From assembly GCA_016785225.1 (NCBI GenBank), contig JAFBJZ010000883.1, positions 105,001 through 169,000 of the forward strand: 64,000 nt of DNA. The letters run 5' to 3'. Made by a program: the position numbers and the translations under genes. Below the pieces are notes generated by a model, which did not search any database, had not been told where the DNA came from, and was given only the letters and a program-made list of their open reading frames with translations. Positions 46,201-64,000 of this stretch are shown here, one piece after another (position 1 is the stretch's first letter; each line of letters begins with the position of its first letter). This stretch comes from Psettodes erumei. Its lineage: Eukaryota; Chordata; Actinopteri; Pleuronectiformes; Psettodidae.

Positions 46201-49200
46201 ACACTGACCACGCAGAGAAAAATGCTAAATTATTCTAATCCTACCGACATCTGAACAAACATCTATTGGACTTTGCTGCTCGAAGGGGCTGGGGCTGTTG
46301 GCCGAGCTTTGGTGACTGCAGAAGTTAAGTTTTGGTTTCTTGGAAGTCAACAAAAATGAAATAAAAATTCCCAACTCCACTCTTCTCCGAACCTGAAGCT
46401 AAAAATCCTCGTGTGTTTTTTCCACGATGCGACAGCGCTAACCACTCCCAAGAAAACACAACATATACAACAAAGCAACAATGTCTACACATTTCCCTGA
46501 CGCTCTGTTAGCCACGACAAAGCAGCTAGCATGATCTTAAGCGTCATCAGCCGTGTTGTGGTGATGATGCTGGCTAACGTCGAACAATCACGGCTGTAGC
46601 CTTCCAGAATGATAGAGTGACAGAGCGGCTCTGACTTCAGGTCTTTTCTAACGTTGTGGTTTGGAGAGTTTTGTGTGCGCTGAGGTCTTGAGGTGCTCCA
46701 ACTGTCGGCCACCGAACAACCAGACTAATCTTGACTGTGAGCTAGCTAGCAAACACTTTGTCTGTCACGTGGAAATGAACTCTAACTAACTGACTTTATT
46801 GCTCTGTGTGTAGTGTGGGCTGTGGGGTTTAAGGTGGAGTTTGTGGTTGTTGTTACCCCGACAGTGATTGTGGGTTGACGGTGCAGGGGGTTCGTCCGGT
46901 CAAAGGCCTCAACAGGAGCAGGTGAAGCTCCGTATCACAGAGCCAGTTCACGGACAAGCCTTCCTCCTCACAACTCTCCTGAAGTCACAATACTGTGTAG
47001 TAGTTTTCAACGCACACTTGCGTGTGCGTCCAGTTTGGGGCAACGCACACGTTTGCGTTACCTCTCAACACACGGACCACATTATCGGCAACAGAACAAC
47101 GCATGCTTTAACAACAGATAGAGTCTTGAAATGTAACGCACGTGAACGTTGTCTCAGTCTGGAACCGTGTTGAGATTACGACATTAATCCCGTCACCGCG
47201 ATGAGCTACTTCTCTCACTAAATTGCCGTTAGCTTAGATTAGCACGTTACTTTCTGTATGGCTTCCCTCTTGTGCAAACGTGCTGCTAGCTGCTAATGCT
47301 AATGTAGTAGTAAATACGTTTTGAAACGACAGATTGGGTGTGACTCACTTTCTGCATGCTGCTTCCTGTTTGCTGTCAGAATTTAACCAGCTTCAAAAAG
47401 ATAATGTTAACCAGCTAGCAGCTAGCTAACTACCCCTTTTCTGAAGACCATGAGATGCAGGTGAAACCTCCGATACTTAGGTTATAGTCAAACTCGTCTT
47501 CGTTCTCTCTCCAACACTGGTCTGAAAACATGGAAAGTGTCTTATACGTTAAAAAAAAAAAAAAAAGACCAGAAAACTCGATCCTGCAAAAGCAGCTTCA
47601 CACAACCTACACGTGACACGAGCTAACGCTACGGCATGCTAAGCAACACAGTCTAACACTAGCTTTGGGCGCGATGTGCAGTGTGGGGGGGGGGGGGTTA
47701 AGAGAGTGTGTGTGTCGGGGGTCGTAAAAAACGTTAACGTGATGCGTTCATGCGTGTGCCGTGCGGACGTGAATGTGTGTGCGTCACATGTTCCACCTTC
47801 CACCAATAAGAAAAGCCTCTCCCGCTCAGCAGCACCTGCGTAACTCAGGCATTCGGATGGTGTGAGTTAAATCTCATTGTCGCCCAAAACACACAAACAC
47901 ACACACACACTCACACACACACACACTCGGGCAGGGGATGGAGGGATGCAGGGAGGAAACAGGCAAATGCGTCATACCGTACAGACTAAACAGTAACCGC
48001 TAAATGAAGAGGCCGACACGTCACGGGACACGCCACGCACGCACTACAACAGCAGCACCACGGAACAACCGAGGAACGAGCGTTCCCCTTTAAACAACGG
48101 AAAAGCAACGACACCGCCGCGACGCTCAGGCAACCGGGGGCACGCCACGTTTTTTCTGTCCGCCCGGGTTCGTCGGCTGGCTCGTTTTTATAAATCTGAC
48201 GGTTTTAGTCTGTTTTTCTTCTTTATTTTTTAATGCGTTCTCTTCATTTTTTTAAAAGAATCTTCCGGAAGAACAGTCGTGACGGCGCGGAGGCGACGCC
48301 CGGCCTCGACTACGATGTTCGTACGGCGATCGGGCCGCGACGGGTTGGTGCGGCGACACGAACCCCCGATCCTCATTGGCTAGCTCTCGCGGGGGGAGGC
48401 AGGACGAGTCCTCTTCCTCTCATCTAAACTGCATAGATCGACCGCCTGTCTCCTCCCCCTGCTCCTGCTCCTCCTCCTACCCCCGATCGTTCCCGCCTGT
48501 CAGTCAATCGTCACACTGCTCGCCAGGTAAAGGCCCTCCCTCCCCCTTCTCTTTGGTTGGATAGGTGTGACTAGACGGGGGAGGTCGCTGTCGTGGAAAC
48601 CTGTCACATGGCAATGACACCCCCTCCCCCCTCCCCCAGTGGTCTCCCAGTCAGCGGCTGTGGAAACATCTGGGTGGGCGGCGTGTCACGCTCCGACCTT
48701 CTCGGTTTGTAAATGGCGTGTCAGGCCTCGTTGTTCCGAGCTAATTTTAATAGGCTGACTGACGTGAATGACGGGGGGGCCGCGGGGGGCGGGGCAACCA
48801 ATGAGGGATGGTCTAAAGAGGTCGAGCCCCTCCCTCCCAGAAACAAGAGGACAAAGTTGGTTCTACCGAAGCCAGCGGGTGCTCATCGTGCAGGACAGCA
48901 TTCCGGAACGTTCCGGAGCCTCGCCCTGTTCCCGTCTGCACTCCGGAAGCTTCTGCTCCAGAACGCGGCGCAGAGCTGTGGAGCTCCGGGACGTTCTGAC
49001 GGGACTGGGAATCTGGGCACGTGCAACGCGAGCGGCTCCAGAACCTCCACCGGAAAATGACCGGACGGATAAAAGGTCGGTTCCCGAATGCTGGTCCTGC
49101 AGAATTCCCACCCGGCGGCTGTCACCATCACTGTCCTCGGAGACTCCGGAAAAAACGAAAGAAACTGTTAAAAAATAAGAAAAAAGGCAAAACAAACAAA

Positions 49201-49577
49201 CAAACATATTATAGGTCCTAATTTTTTACAGGTAGCTAACCCATGTGTCGCTTCATATGTTCAATACATTTACATGTACATCTGTAATAAATAGTAGGTT
49301 TATTTGTACCCTCTTTTTGTATACGGTATGTGTTTAGCTATAATGTGATGGTGTTTTATCGTGTTTTTTTTGTCTTTGTTTTTTGAACCCCACCCAACCC
49401 TGTGGTGTTTCCTCTTATATGTGATTGGACTGTTATCTCTTCCTAGCTGATTGGTTTTCTGTCTTGCATTTGTGTTTCAAGTTTTTGTGTTGTTGTCGTC
49501 ATTGGTGTTTTCTTTTCTCTGCTGGCTGTCGGTCGGACGGTCGGTCGGTCGTCGCGGCGGCAGGCGGCGGAGCGTCT
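40857..49577 (-). other. Long stretch without coding exons; possible stx1b 3'UTR
   Basis: About 8.7 kb between the convergent znf646 and stx1b genes. I see no exon with splice sites and protein similarity on either strand. Microsatellites are far sparser than in the introns around it. Minus-strand AATAAA hexamers occur at 40973-40978, about 41529, 45409, 46795-46800 and 48222. A very long neuronal-type 3'UTR of stx1b ending near 40980 is possible. (AAT)n tracts are at 43194-43240 and 45410-45455. Confidence 0.35.
41100..41335. repeat. (GA)n followed by multiple G-runs
   Basis: (GA)n from about 41107 passes into at least six runs of 6-11 G on the plus strand. It lies 300 bp beyond the last znf646 polyadenylation hexamer. 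Confidence 0.8.
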
Positions 49578-56329
<6,752 letters not shown>

Positions 56330-57269
56330 CTGCGGACACACGGACAGGAAGTCATGTGACGGGTCAAAGGTCAGACGGGCCAGGCAGCCCCGCCCCCCCC
56401 CTCCCTCGCCGAGCGCTGTCACCTGAGAAGCTCGCGGCTAAAGACAGGAAGTCAAACCAGACAGAGGTAAAAACCAGATCCAGGTTTCATCATGAGTCCT
56501 GCTCAGGTGTCTCCACCTGGACCTGCTGCCCCCCCCACACACACACACACACAGACACACCTCTGCCTGTGTGTCCATATCTGATGTCACAGGGTCCAAC
56601 GAGGGTCCATCCAGATCAATGAGGGTCTAATCTGGTCTAACCGGTTCTAATTAAGGTCTAACTGGATCCATCGAAGGGTCAAGTGGGTCGGACAAGATCC
56701 AATAAGAGTCTAACGGAGCCTAACTGGGTGGAACATGGTCCCACAGAATCTAAATGCGGTCTCTGAGGGTCTAACGGGGTCTAACAGAGTCCCACATGGG
56801 TCTTGCTGGGTCTAAGAACAGAACTGGGAGTCAGGGACTAAACGAGGATGCAGGTCTAACCCAGGTCTTATTGGATCTAACTCAAATCCTCCAGGATCTA
56901 CATCGGGTCCAACATGTCCTGCACAGCCCCTGCGTCTCTCCCCGGGCATCCCCGTTTCTCCTGTGGGGGCGTGGCCTCAACTGCTCCACACCTTCCACCC
57001 AATCAGCTCTTCAGCTGCTCCACAAAAGCCCCGCCTCCTCCTCGCCGTGCCCCGGACCACCCGGTGGACGGTGTCTCCACCTGCTCGCTCTGAGGATGGA
57101 CCAGGACCTGGTTCAGGTCCAACGGGTCCAGACCTGAGCCGAGGTCCAGTCCAACACCCGGGTTTGATTGGTGGACACAGTGAGAGTGTCTGGTCTCAGC
57201 TGATAAGACTTGGAACAAAGAGACACCTGTCCACCAATCAGCTGCCGCCATCAACACCCGAGACCTGCA

Positions 57270-57315
<46 letters not shown>

Positions 57316-57416
57316 GCTGAGCAGCACCCTCCTCTTCCTCAGTGTGGGCCTGACTAATATCTGAACACTGTTACATAACAACTCTTCATCCCACCATCTG
57401 GAGTCATACTGAAACA

Positions 57417-57712
57417 CTGAGGAGGAGGAGGAGGAGGAGGAGGAGGAGGAGGAGGAGGGGAGGAAGAGGGGAGGAGGAAGAGAGAGAGGAGGAGGAGGGG
57501 GAGAGGAGGAGGAGAGGAGGAAGAGGAGGAGAGGAGGAGGAGGAGGAGGAGGAGGAGGAGGGAGGGGAGGGAGGAGAAGGAAGGAGGAGGAGGAGGAGAG
57601 GAGGAGGGAGGGGAGGTGGAGGAGGAGAGGAGGATGAAGAAGAGGAGGAGGAGAGAAGGAAGAGGAGGGGGAGGAAGAGGAGGAGAGGATGAAGAAGAGG
57701 AGGAGGAGGGAT
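57417..57712. repeat. GGA-rich polypurine tract, about 295 bp
   Basis: Almost only G and A on the plus strand, mostly (GGA)n with AGAGAG interruptions; T appears only a few times. Confidence 0.9.
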
Positions 57713-57784
57713 CTGTGTGGTTTGTACCTGCTGTTAACACATCTGTAATAAATCAACCTGTGTGTGTGTGTTACATGTGAATAC

Positions 57785-57787
<3 letters not shown>

Positions 57788-57843
<56 letters not shown>
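57788..57843. repeat. (CA)n microsatellite
   Basis: About 28 CA units. Confidence 0.9.
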
Positions 57844-57846
<3 letters not shown>

Positions 57847-58009
57847 AGCTGTAATCAGACAAAAGCAGCTGCACATTGATCATGTATTGATTGTTCATCT
57901 GACCAATAGGAGGTGAGAGCTGGTTGGATTCTTCTTATAGGAGAGTTAGAGGATGAGGAGGATGAAGATGAAGATGATGATGATGATCAAGATGAGTCCA
58001 CATCAAGTT

Positions 58010-58165
58010 TAATAAAAATAAATAAAATTAAATAAAAAATACAATAAAATAGAAAAATAAAATTAAAGTAAAGCAAAAGAAAAGAAATTAAAATAAAATA
58101 AAATAAAATAAAATAAAATACAACAAAATAAAATAAATAAAGTAAAAAATGACCAAATAAAATGA
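58010..58165. repeat. A-rich (AAAAT)n repeat
   Basis: Pentanucleotide AATAA/AAAAT units, imperfect, on the plus strand. Confidence 0.8.
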
Positions 58166-58784
58166 AGCAACAAGACGTCGACCTCGGCTGGACGACGTCT
58201 GATGTGAAGTGAGTGAACTCATTAATCTCCTGCAGCTCGGGCTGCGTCTAATCTCTGGAGTCATTTGGAAAGGAGGTCAGGAGGCGAGAGGAGGTGAGAG
58301 GAGGTGAGAGGAGGTGAAGAGCGAGATGAAACACTATCCTCACATAATTACATATTTGATAATTAACCCCCCCAACACACAGAGTGTGACTCATCACGTT
58401 CTGTCCTGTGAGTTGGTGCTAATAAAGTTACTGTACATTGAATCTGTAAATGTGAGAACACACACGTGTGTGTGTGTGTGTTTTATGAGCAAATTAATCT
58501 GATTTAATGTGACTGACTGAATGCCCTGCAGTGTGTGTGTGTGTGTGATGAGCGAGAGAGGACGACTGAGACAGGGAGGAGAGAGAGAGAGGTGGATGAG
58601 ATGGGGGAGGGGAGGAGAAGATGGAGGAGAGAGAGGGGGATGGGTGATGATAGAGAGAGCAGTACTTACAGGGTGGGGGAGGGGAGAGAGAGAGCTGCAC
58701 TGTAAAAACACCCACAGTCAGAATATTTAAACACTGTTCACTGTATTGATCCTGAATTATTGATGAGACAAAGGACGGAGCCTT

Positions 58785-59400
58785 TCATGTCTCCTCTCCT
58801 TCATTCTCTCCTTCATGTCTCCTCTCCTTCATTCTCTCCTTCATGTCTCCTCTCCTTCATTCTCTCCTTCATTCTTTCCTTCATTCTTCCCTCGTGTCTC
58901 CTCTCCTTCATTCTCTCCTTCATGTCTCCTTTCCTTCATTCTTTCCTTCATGTCTCCTCTCCTTCATTCTCTCCTTCATATCTCCTCTCCTTCATTCTCT
59001 CCTTCATTCTTTCCTTCATTCTTCCCTCGTGTCTCCTCTCCTTCATTCTCTCCTTCATGTCTCCTTTCCTTCATTCTTTCCTTCATGTCTCCTCTCCTTC
59101 ATATCTCCTCTCCTTCATTCTCTCCTTCATTCTTTCCTTCATTCTTCCCTCGTGTCTCCTCTCCTTCATTCTCTCCTTCATGTCTCCTTTCTTTCATTCT
59201 TTCCTTCATGTCTCCTCTCCTTCATTCTCTCCTTCATTCTTCCCTCATGTCTCCTCTCCTTCATTCTCTCCTTCATGTCTCCTTTCCTTCATTCTTTCCT
59301 TCATGTCTCCTCTCCTTCATTCTTTCCTTCATGTCTCCTTTCCTTCATTCTTTCCTTCATGTTCCCTTTCCTTCATGTCTCCTTTCCTCTCTCCTTCCTT
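58785..59400. repeat. Pyrimidine-rich TCTCCTTTCCTTCAT minisatellite, about 600 bp
   Basis: Tandem units of TCTCCTCTCCTTCAT, TCTCTCCTTCATG and CTTTCCTTCAT type. A higher-order block near 58860-59000 is repeated at about 58990-59130 and 59110-59190. Confidence 0.9.
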
Positions 59401-59522
59401 TAGTCTGTCCTTAGTGCCCCCCCCATGTCACACAGCCTTAAATCAGAGCGTTGACCTCAGGTGTCAGAGCGTGTTCTGATGCCAGAGAGAGAGAGAGAGA
59501 GTTTGCATGCATGGATACACAC

Positions 59523-59557
<35 letters not shown>

Positions 59558-59969
59558 TAAACCACGCCAGCAGCGAGCCGTGTTACCCACAATCCACTGG
59601 GATCTCTGGCTCTACCCAGAGTCCATCTGTGCTCTCTGTGTGACAGGTCTCTGCAGCGCCGAGTAACTCACCTTCATCGCCGTGTTTTTCTCACGTGTGA
59701 ACGTGACACCGTCTGGCAGGAGCTCAGACGTCAGAGCCGCACCTGAACGCACCGCAGTTAAAACACGTCTATTTTACCGGTGTTGATCAAACGCAAACAT
59801 CGCGGCGCTGAGACAAACAGAGGGCAGTGAAGTGGTCCCGAGACTTCAGGACGACTACGACTCCCAGGGTGCATTGCAACCGAGTCTCACGCCATGATAC
59901 ACCTGATAGTTTACGTTCTGATCCTGGATCAGTTTCAGGGTGAAGTGGATGGACAGACAGAAGGCGAGT

Positions 59970-60011
<42 letters not shown>

Positions 60012-60373
60012 CTCACACACACACACACACCGTCTGTCATCCCTCTTTATTTCTCTGGCTCTATAAATAAACTTCAGACTTGTTGTTTGTCGCCTGAGGG
60101 ACGAACTCAGGACACAAAGAGACGGAGGAGAGAAGAAAGAAAGGAAGGAAAGGAAGGAAGGGGCTTTTACAGGGTCTGGTAATGGACAGATGGAGGAGGA
60201 GGGGGGAGGAGGGGGAAGGAGGGGAAGGAGTGCAGGAAGTGAGGGGGAGGAGGAGGAGGAGGGCGGGTAAGACTGAGGTGAGGAGGAGCAGAAATGGAGG
60301 AGGACGGGAAGTAGGGAGGACGACATGACGCACACCTGATGGGGTTTAAATAAAGTTTTACAGCTTTTTCGAT

Positions 60374-60632
<259 letters not shown>

Positions 60633-60885
60633 TCAGGCCGCCTGCCAGCTGCAACCCTCGAAAAGTGGAAGAGCATCTATTGATTCCATGACTCATTGCA
60701 TCCTGGGAAAACAGTTAGATTACCCAGAGTGCCTCAGTGCTGCCGGTCCCTGCTGTGTGTGTGTGTGTGTGTGTGTGTGTTTACCCAACAGTAATGAATG
60801 TTTTGCATTGATGAACAATGAGAAGTGACCACGAGGAGGATCACATGAAACATCAAACACAGCGTGAAGGTGGAACCTGACACCA

Positions 60886-60930
60886 GGAGTTCCCCAGGGT
60901 TCCATCCTGGGTCTCCTGCCACTCAACATC
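60886..60930 (+). mobile_element. Second reverse-transcriptase motif remnant
   Basis: The plus strand encodes GVPQGSILGLLPLNI, the same non-LTR reverse-transcriptase motif as at 9559-9603 with a damaged end. No other domain is nearby. Confidence 0.55.
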
Positions 60931-61475
60931 CAATCAGCTGATCCAGACCTGTTTCAGAACCCGTTTCTTTGCACCTGTTGTCGTCTCGTTCTCCTCGTTT
61001 CGAGCACTTTGAAATAAGTCGTCAAATCTCGACACGTGAAATTATCGGCGTCCGCGGAGCAGCATCTCCGGACAACCGAACCGGATCAGGACCTGCACGT
61101 GAAACGTTTGTCCCTGAAACATCTGTTAAAGTCCAGCAGCAGCAAATCTGACTCAGCTTCAATAAAGTATTGATCAGGTATTGATAAATCACACCAACAA
61201 GCACCGGGGCAGTGCAACACAATCAGGGCGACTCCGCCGAGTATTGATTGTTGAAAGTGGTTCTATTTGTGATTTATTAAAAGCCGTGAACCCGAGTCCG
61301 ATGAATGTGACGTTTCAGAAATGTTACACAAACTACAGACGACAAAACTGTTGTGTGTCACAACAAACGACGACGATAACACAAAGACAAAATCCACTAA
61401 AACCACAAACATCACAACCTTCGTTAACCTTCACCTCTGGACACACAACAAAGCCTTACACAGCAGTGACTAATT

Positions 61476-61513
<38 letters not shown>

Positions 61514-61779
61514 CAGGGAAAACAGTTAATTAAGAGGATGAAGCTGTACTGATGGGACACACACACTCTGTCAAGACACAAAACCACACACTCAGTTTTG
61601 CTTTGTGATGCTAAGCTAAGCTAACGACCAACATAACATCCACAGAACGCGACCACACGCTGTGAAGAGCTGCCGACATGTGGTTCATCCTGAGGAGAGC
61701 GTGAACCACAGGATGGAACCCTGAGGATGAACCCTGAGGTGATGATGAAGGTGATGATGAAGGTGATGATGATGAGGTT

Positions 61780-61850
61780 GAGGATGAACTGTGAGGTGAT
61801 GACGGTCACATCATCACGATGTGACCGTCATCACCTCACGGTTCATCCTC
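61780..61850. repeat. 33-bp near-perfect inverted repeat with 5-nt loop
   Basis: Arms 61780-61812 and 61818-61850 are complementary at 32 of 33 positions, and the remaining pair is a G-U wobble in plus-strand RNA. The arm core is GGTGATGACGGTCACATC. Confidence 0.9.
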
Positions 61851-62367
61851 CGGAGAACACGACACCTGTACGCGAACTCAGCGATGAAGATGAATGTGGG
61901 TGCGTTGGATTCATTCATCTGCGCTGCACTGAACCGGGTCACCTGGTTTCCACTCATTCATCCTCCTTCATCCCTCACGGAGAGCAGAGGTGTAAGTATA
62001 TATAAGTACGTGTACAGTACATGTACGCAGTATATAATCTGTACTGTTCATGTGTAACAGTACACAAACATTCGAACTGAATGATTCTTTCTTTAAATTA
62101 AAAGATATTTCTTGTTGTTGATCATTTTACAGACAAAAAGAAACGTGTGTATTCAGAGTTTAATCCAAATAATCTGAATTAATTTAAATAATCTGTAAAT
62201 AAACCGTTTCCTGTGGGGGGGCTGGTTCTGGATTCCTGAAGCCACTTTGTTTGTTCTCCAACATCTTCAGTGTGAAGAAAATCTTCTTACAACCAGACGT
62301 CCTTCAGGATCAATTTCCTGTGTTCCTGAAACGTCCTGATTCCACTTCCTGTTCCCCAGAGACAGGT

Positions 62368-62413
<46 letters not shown>

Positions 62414-62939
62414 TGTGTGTGTGAGTGTGTGTGTGTGTGATCGTGACCCAAATCAGATTTTTCTCTCATACGTGACACAGATTTGATTTCCTTAAACAAC
62501 AGTGTGAACAGAAATTATAATCTGAGCCTCTTCTCTTTGGTGCGGTGTGACGTCAGCGGTGCATTGTGACATCAGCGGGGCACTGTGACCTCACACTAAA
62601 CCTCTGGGAATTTGTGCGGGGTCCCGCCCTCTTTTTCAACCGATGGGCGGAGTCGTCAACGATAACCTAAAGGGATTAATAATCCCCGTGGCTCGAGTCC
62701 GAGTCGTCCAGAGGGAGTCGAGGTCCAGATTTATTTTTGTTAAAAAATCTCAGTGTAAACAAAGAAGAGTCCAGGTCCAGACCGGAGTCACCACACGGGT
62801 CCGGCTCAAGTCTTGAGTTTTCCTTCTAGTCCGAGTCAGGGTTCGAGTGGTGGCCGTCCAGGTCTGAGCAGAACTCGTACCGTTTGATGATGAGGTAATG
62901 TCAGCGCAACGTCCTGTCAGACATCAGCTGCAGGAATCT

Positions 62940-63095
62940 ATTTAAAGGAAGAGCTCAGTCCTGGGGGGGGGGGGCAGAGTGGGGGGGCGGGGCGGGGCGG
63001 GGGGGGGGGCAGCCATCTACCCTTTAATGCCTTAATTCAATAAGTGCTCTAATGACTTGGGCCCAGGACTATTTATACGGGGGGGGGGGGTCTGC
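62940..63095. repeat. G-run cluster
   Basis: Several runs of 7-11 G and GGCGGGGCGGGG words on the plus strand, capable in principle of forming G-quadruplexes. Confidence 0.8.
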
Positions 63096-63248
63096 ACCTG
63101 TAGAACCTTATTTTCCCACCGCACCTGTGACATCATCGCCTCGCCCTGTTTCCCATCACCCCCCCCCAAGGAGCTGCTTTCTGATTGGCTGAGCTGATGA
63201 ATTAACATTTAGACACTGACTGCATGACATGAATCAGAGGATTAGAGA

Positions 63249-63289
<41 letters not shown>

Positions 63290-64000
63290 CGGTAATGGTG
63301 GGTTTGCCCTTGACTCAGCTGAAGGATGGACACACACACACACACACACACGGTCAGCTAGCTATCATTAGCATCTAGCGAGGAACACGAACAGCTCCAT
63401 GACTCCTCCTCTTTCTGTGTGTGTGTGTGTGTGTGGGCGTGGCCTACCTGGATCACCTGACTACAATGACCCCACCCATCAATCCTCTGACTGACTTCAC
63501 TGTCATGAAATATTCACACATGAGGAGCTGGACTCAGAACCGCTCTCCATTATTAATGGATCAGTGATTTATCACAACTCGCTGCCGATCAGCTAATCAA
63601 TGCGATGGAACGTTCAGCTGCTCCGTTCCTGCTGTTCGCGTCCGCCGGCGACGTTAGCTCGCCGCTTTGACGCGCCACCGACCGACAGCAGCAGCCTCGC
63701 GGCAGTCACATTCAGCACGGGGTGCTAACAGATGCTAACAGATGCTAACAGGCTAACGTCTCTTTGTTTACAAGTAAAATGAGCTGATCTGTTCGGGCGG
63801 TCAGGTTATAAACTGCGTTTGAGTCGGGGATTATAATCCAGAATATTCCCACAAATACACGAGAAAAAACACAGAAAACCACCAAACAAGTGCGACCGCT
63901 CAGCGCTGGAACCCGCCGCCGTCAAGGTGCCCTTGAGCAAGTCACTACTGAGGGAAACGAGACGACAGCAGCCGGCGTCTGCCTGCAGCAGGTGTGTGTG

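Noticed and set aside
58760..59479. 239-codon open frame rich in SPSFSPS/LLSFILSF
   Set aside because: All three plus frames are open because a pyrimidine-rich tandem repeat lacks stops; hydrophobic look is a by-product.

Overview
The window is nuclear DNA from a ray-finned fish, most likely a compact-genome percomorph teleost. Genes have many exons and mostly short introns with GT-AG boundaries. CA/TG microsatellites occur every few kilobases, teleost-type DNA transposon remnants are present, and the proteins are clearly vertebrate. The species cannot be named from sequence alone. Exon models below were built by hand; every junction I list keeps the reading frame.

Layout, left to right. wipf2 (-, about 1.1-5.0 kb) encodes a WASP-interacting actin regulator. 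It is head-to-head with a nine-exon gene (+, 5.49-7.65 kb) that I assign to zwint, a kinetochore protein, with an unusually long C-terminal part. nr1d1 (-, 9.25-15.19 kb) encodes the circadian repressor REV-ERB alpha. Its first intron and 5' flank hold E-box, D-box and REV-ERB DR2-like motifs. med15 (+, 16.48-20.87 kb, 18 coding exons) encodes the KIX-domain Mediator tail subunit. thoc6 (-, 21.75-24.05 kb, 13 coding exons) encodes the WD40 subunit of the THO/TREX mRNA export complex and is convergent with med15. znf646 (+, first exon about 25.25 kb, coding 28.0-34.17 kb) encodes a protein with about 32 C2H2 fingers. A near-identical second copy of its last four fingers lies 4.5 kb downstream as a separate spliceable exon (38.31-38.72 kb). 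stx1b (-, 49.58-56.33 kb, first coding exon not found) encodes a neuronal SNARE. Its 3' end faces znf646, and the roughly 8.6 kb between them has no convincing coding exon and may be a long stx1b 3'UTR. The last 7.7 kb is repeat-rich and is probably stx1b intron 1 or upstream sequence.

The genes do not form one pathway. Shared themes are transcription (nr1d1, med15, znf646), mRNA export (thoc6), cytoskeleton and division (wipf2, zwint) and synaptic exocytosis (stx1b). In human, WIPF2 and NR1D1 are neighbours on 17q21, ZNF646 and STX1B on 16p11.2, and MED15, THOC6 and ZWINT lie elsewhere, so the window joins several ancestral blocks.

Most promising observations: the duplicated terminal zinc-finger exon of znf646 with a phase-matched internal donor; the cluster of circadian motifs in nr1d1; the extended zwint C-terminus; and dinucleotide repeats placed directly against splice sites, including complementary (TG)n and (CA)n tracts on either side of one stx1b exon.
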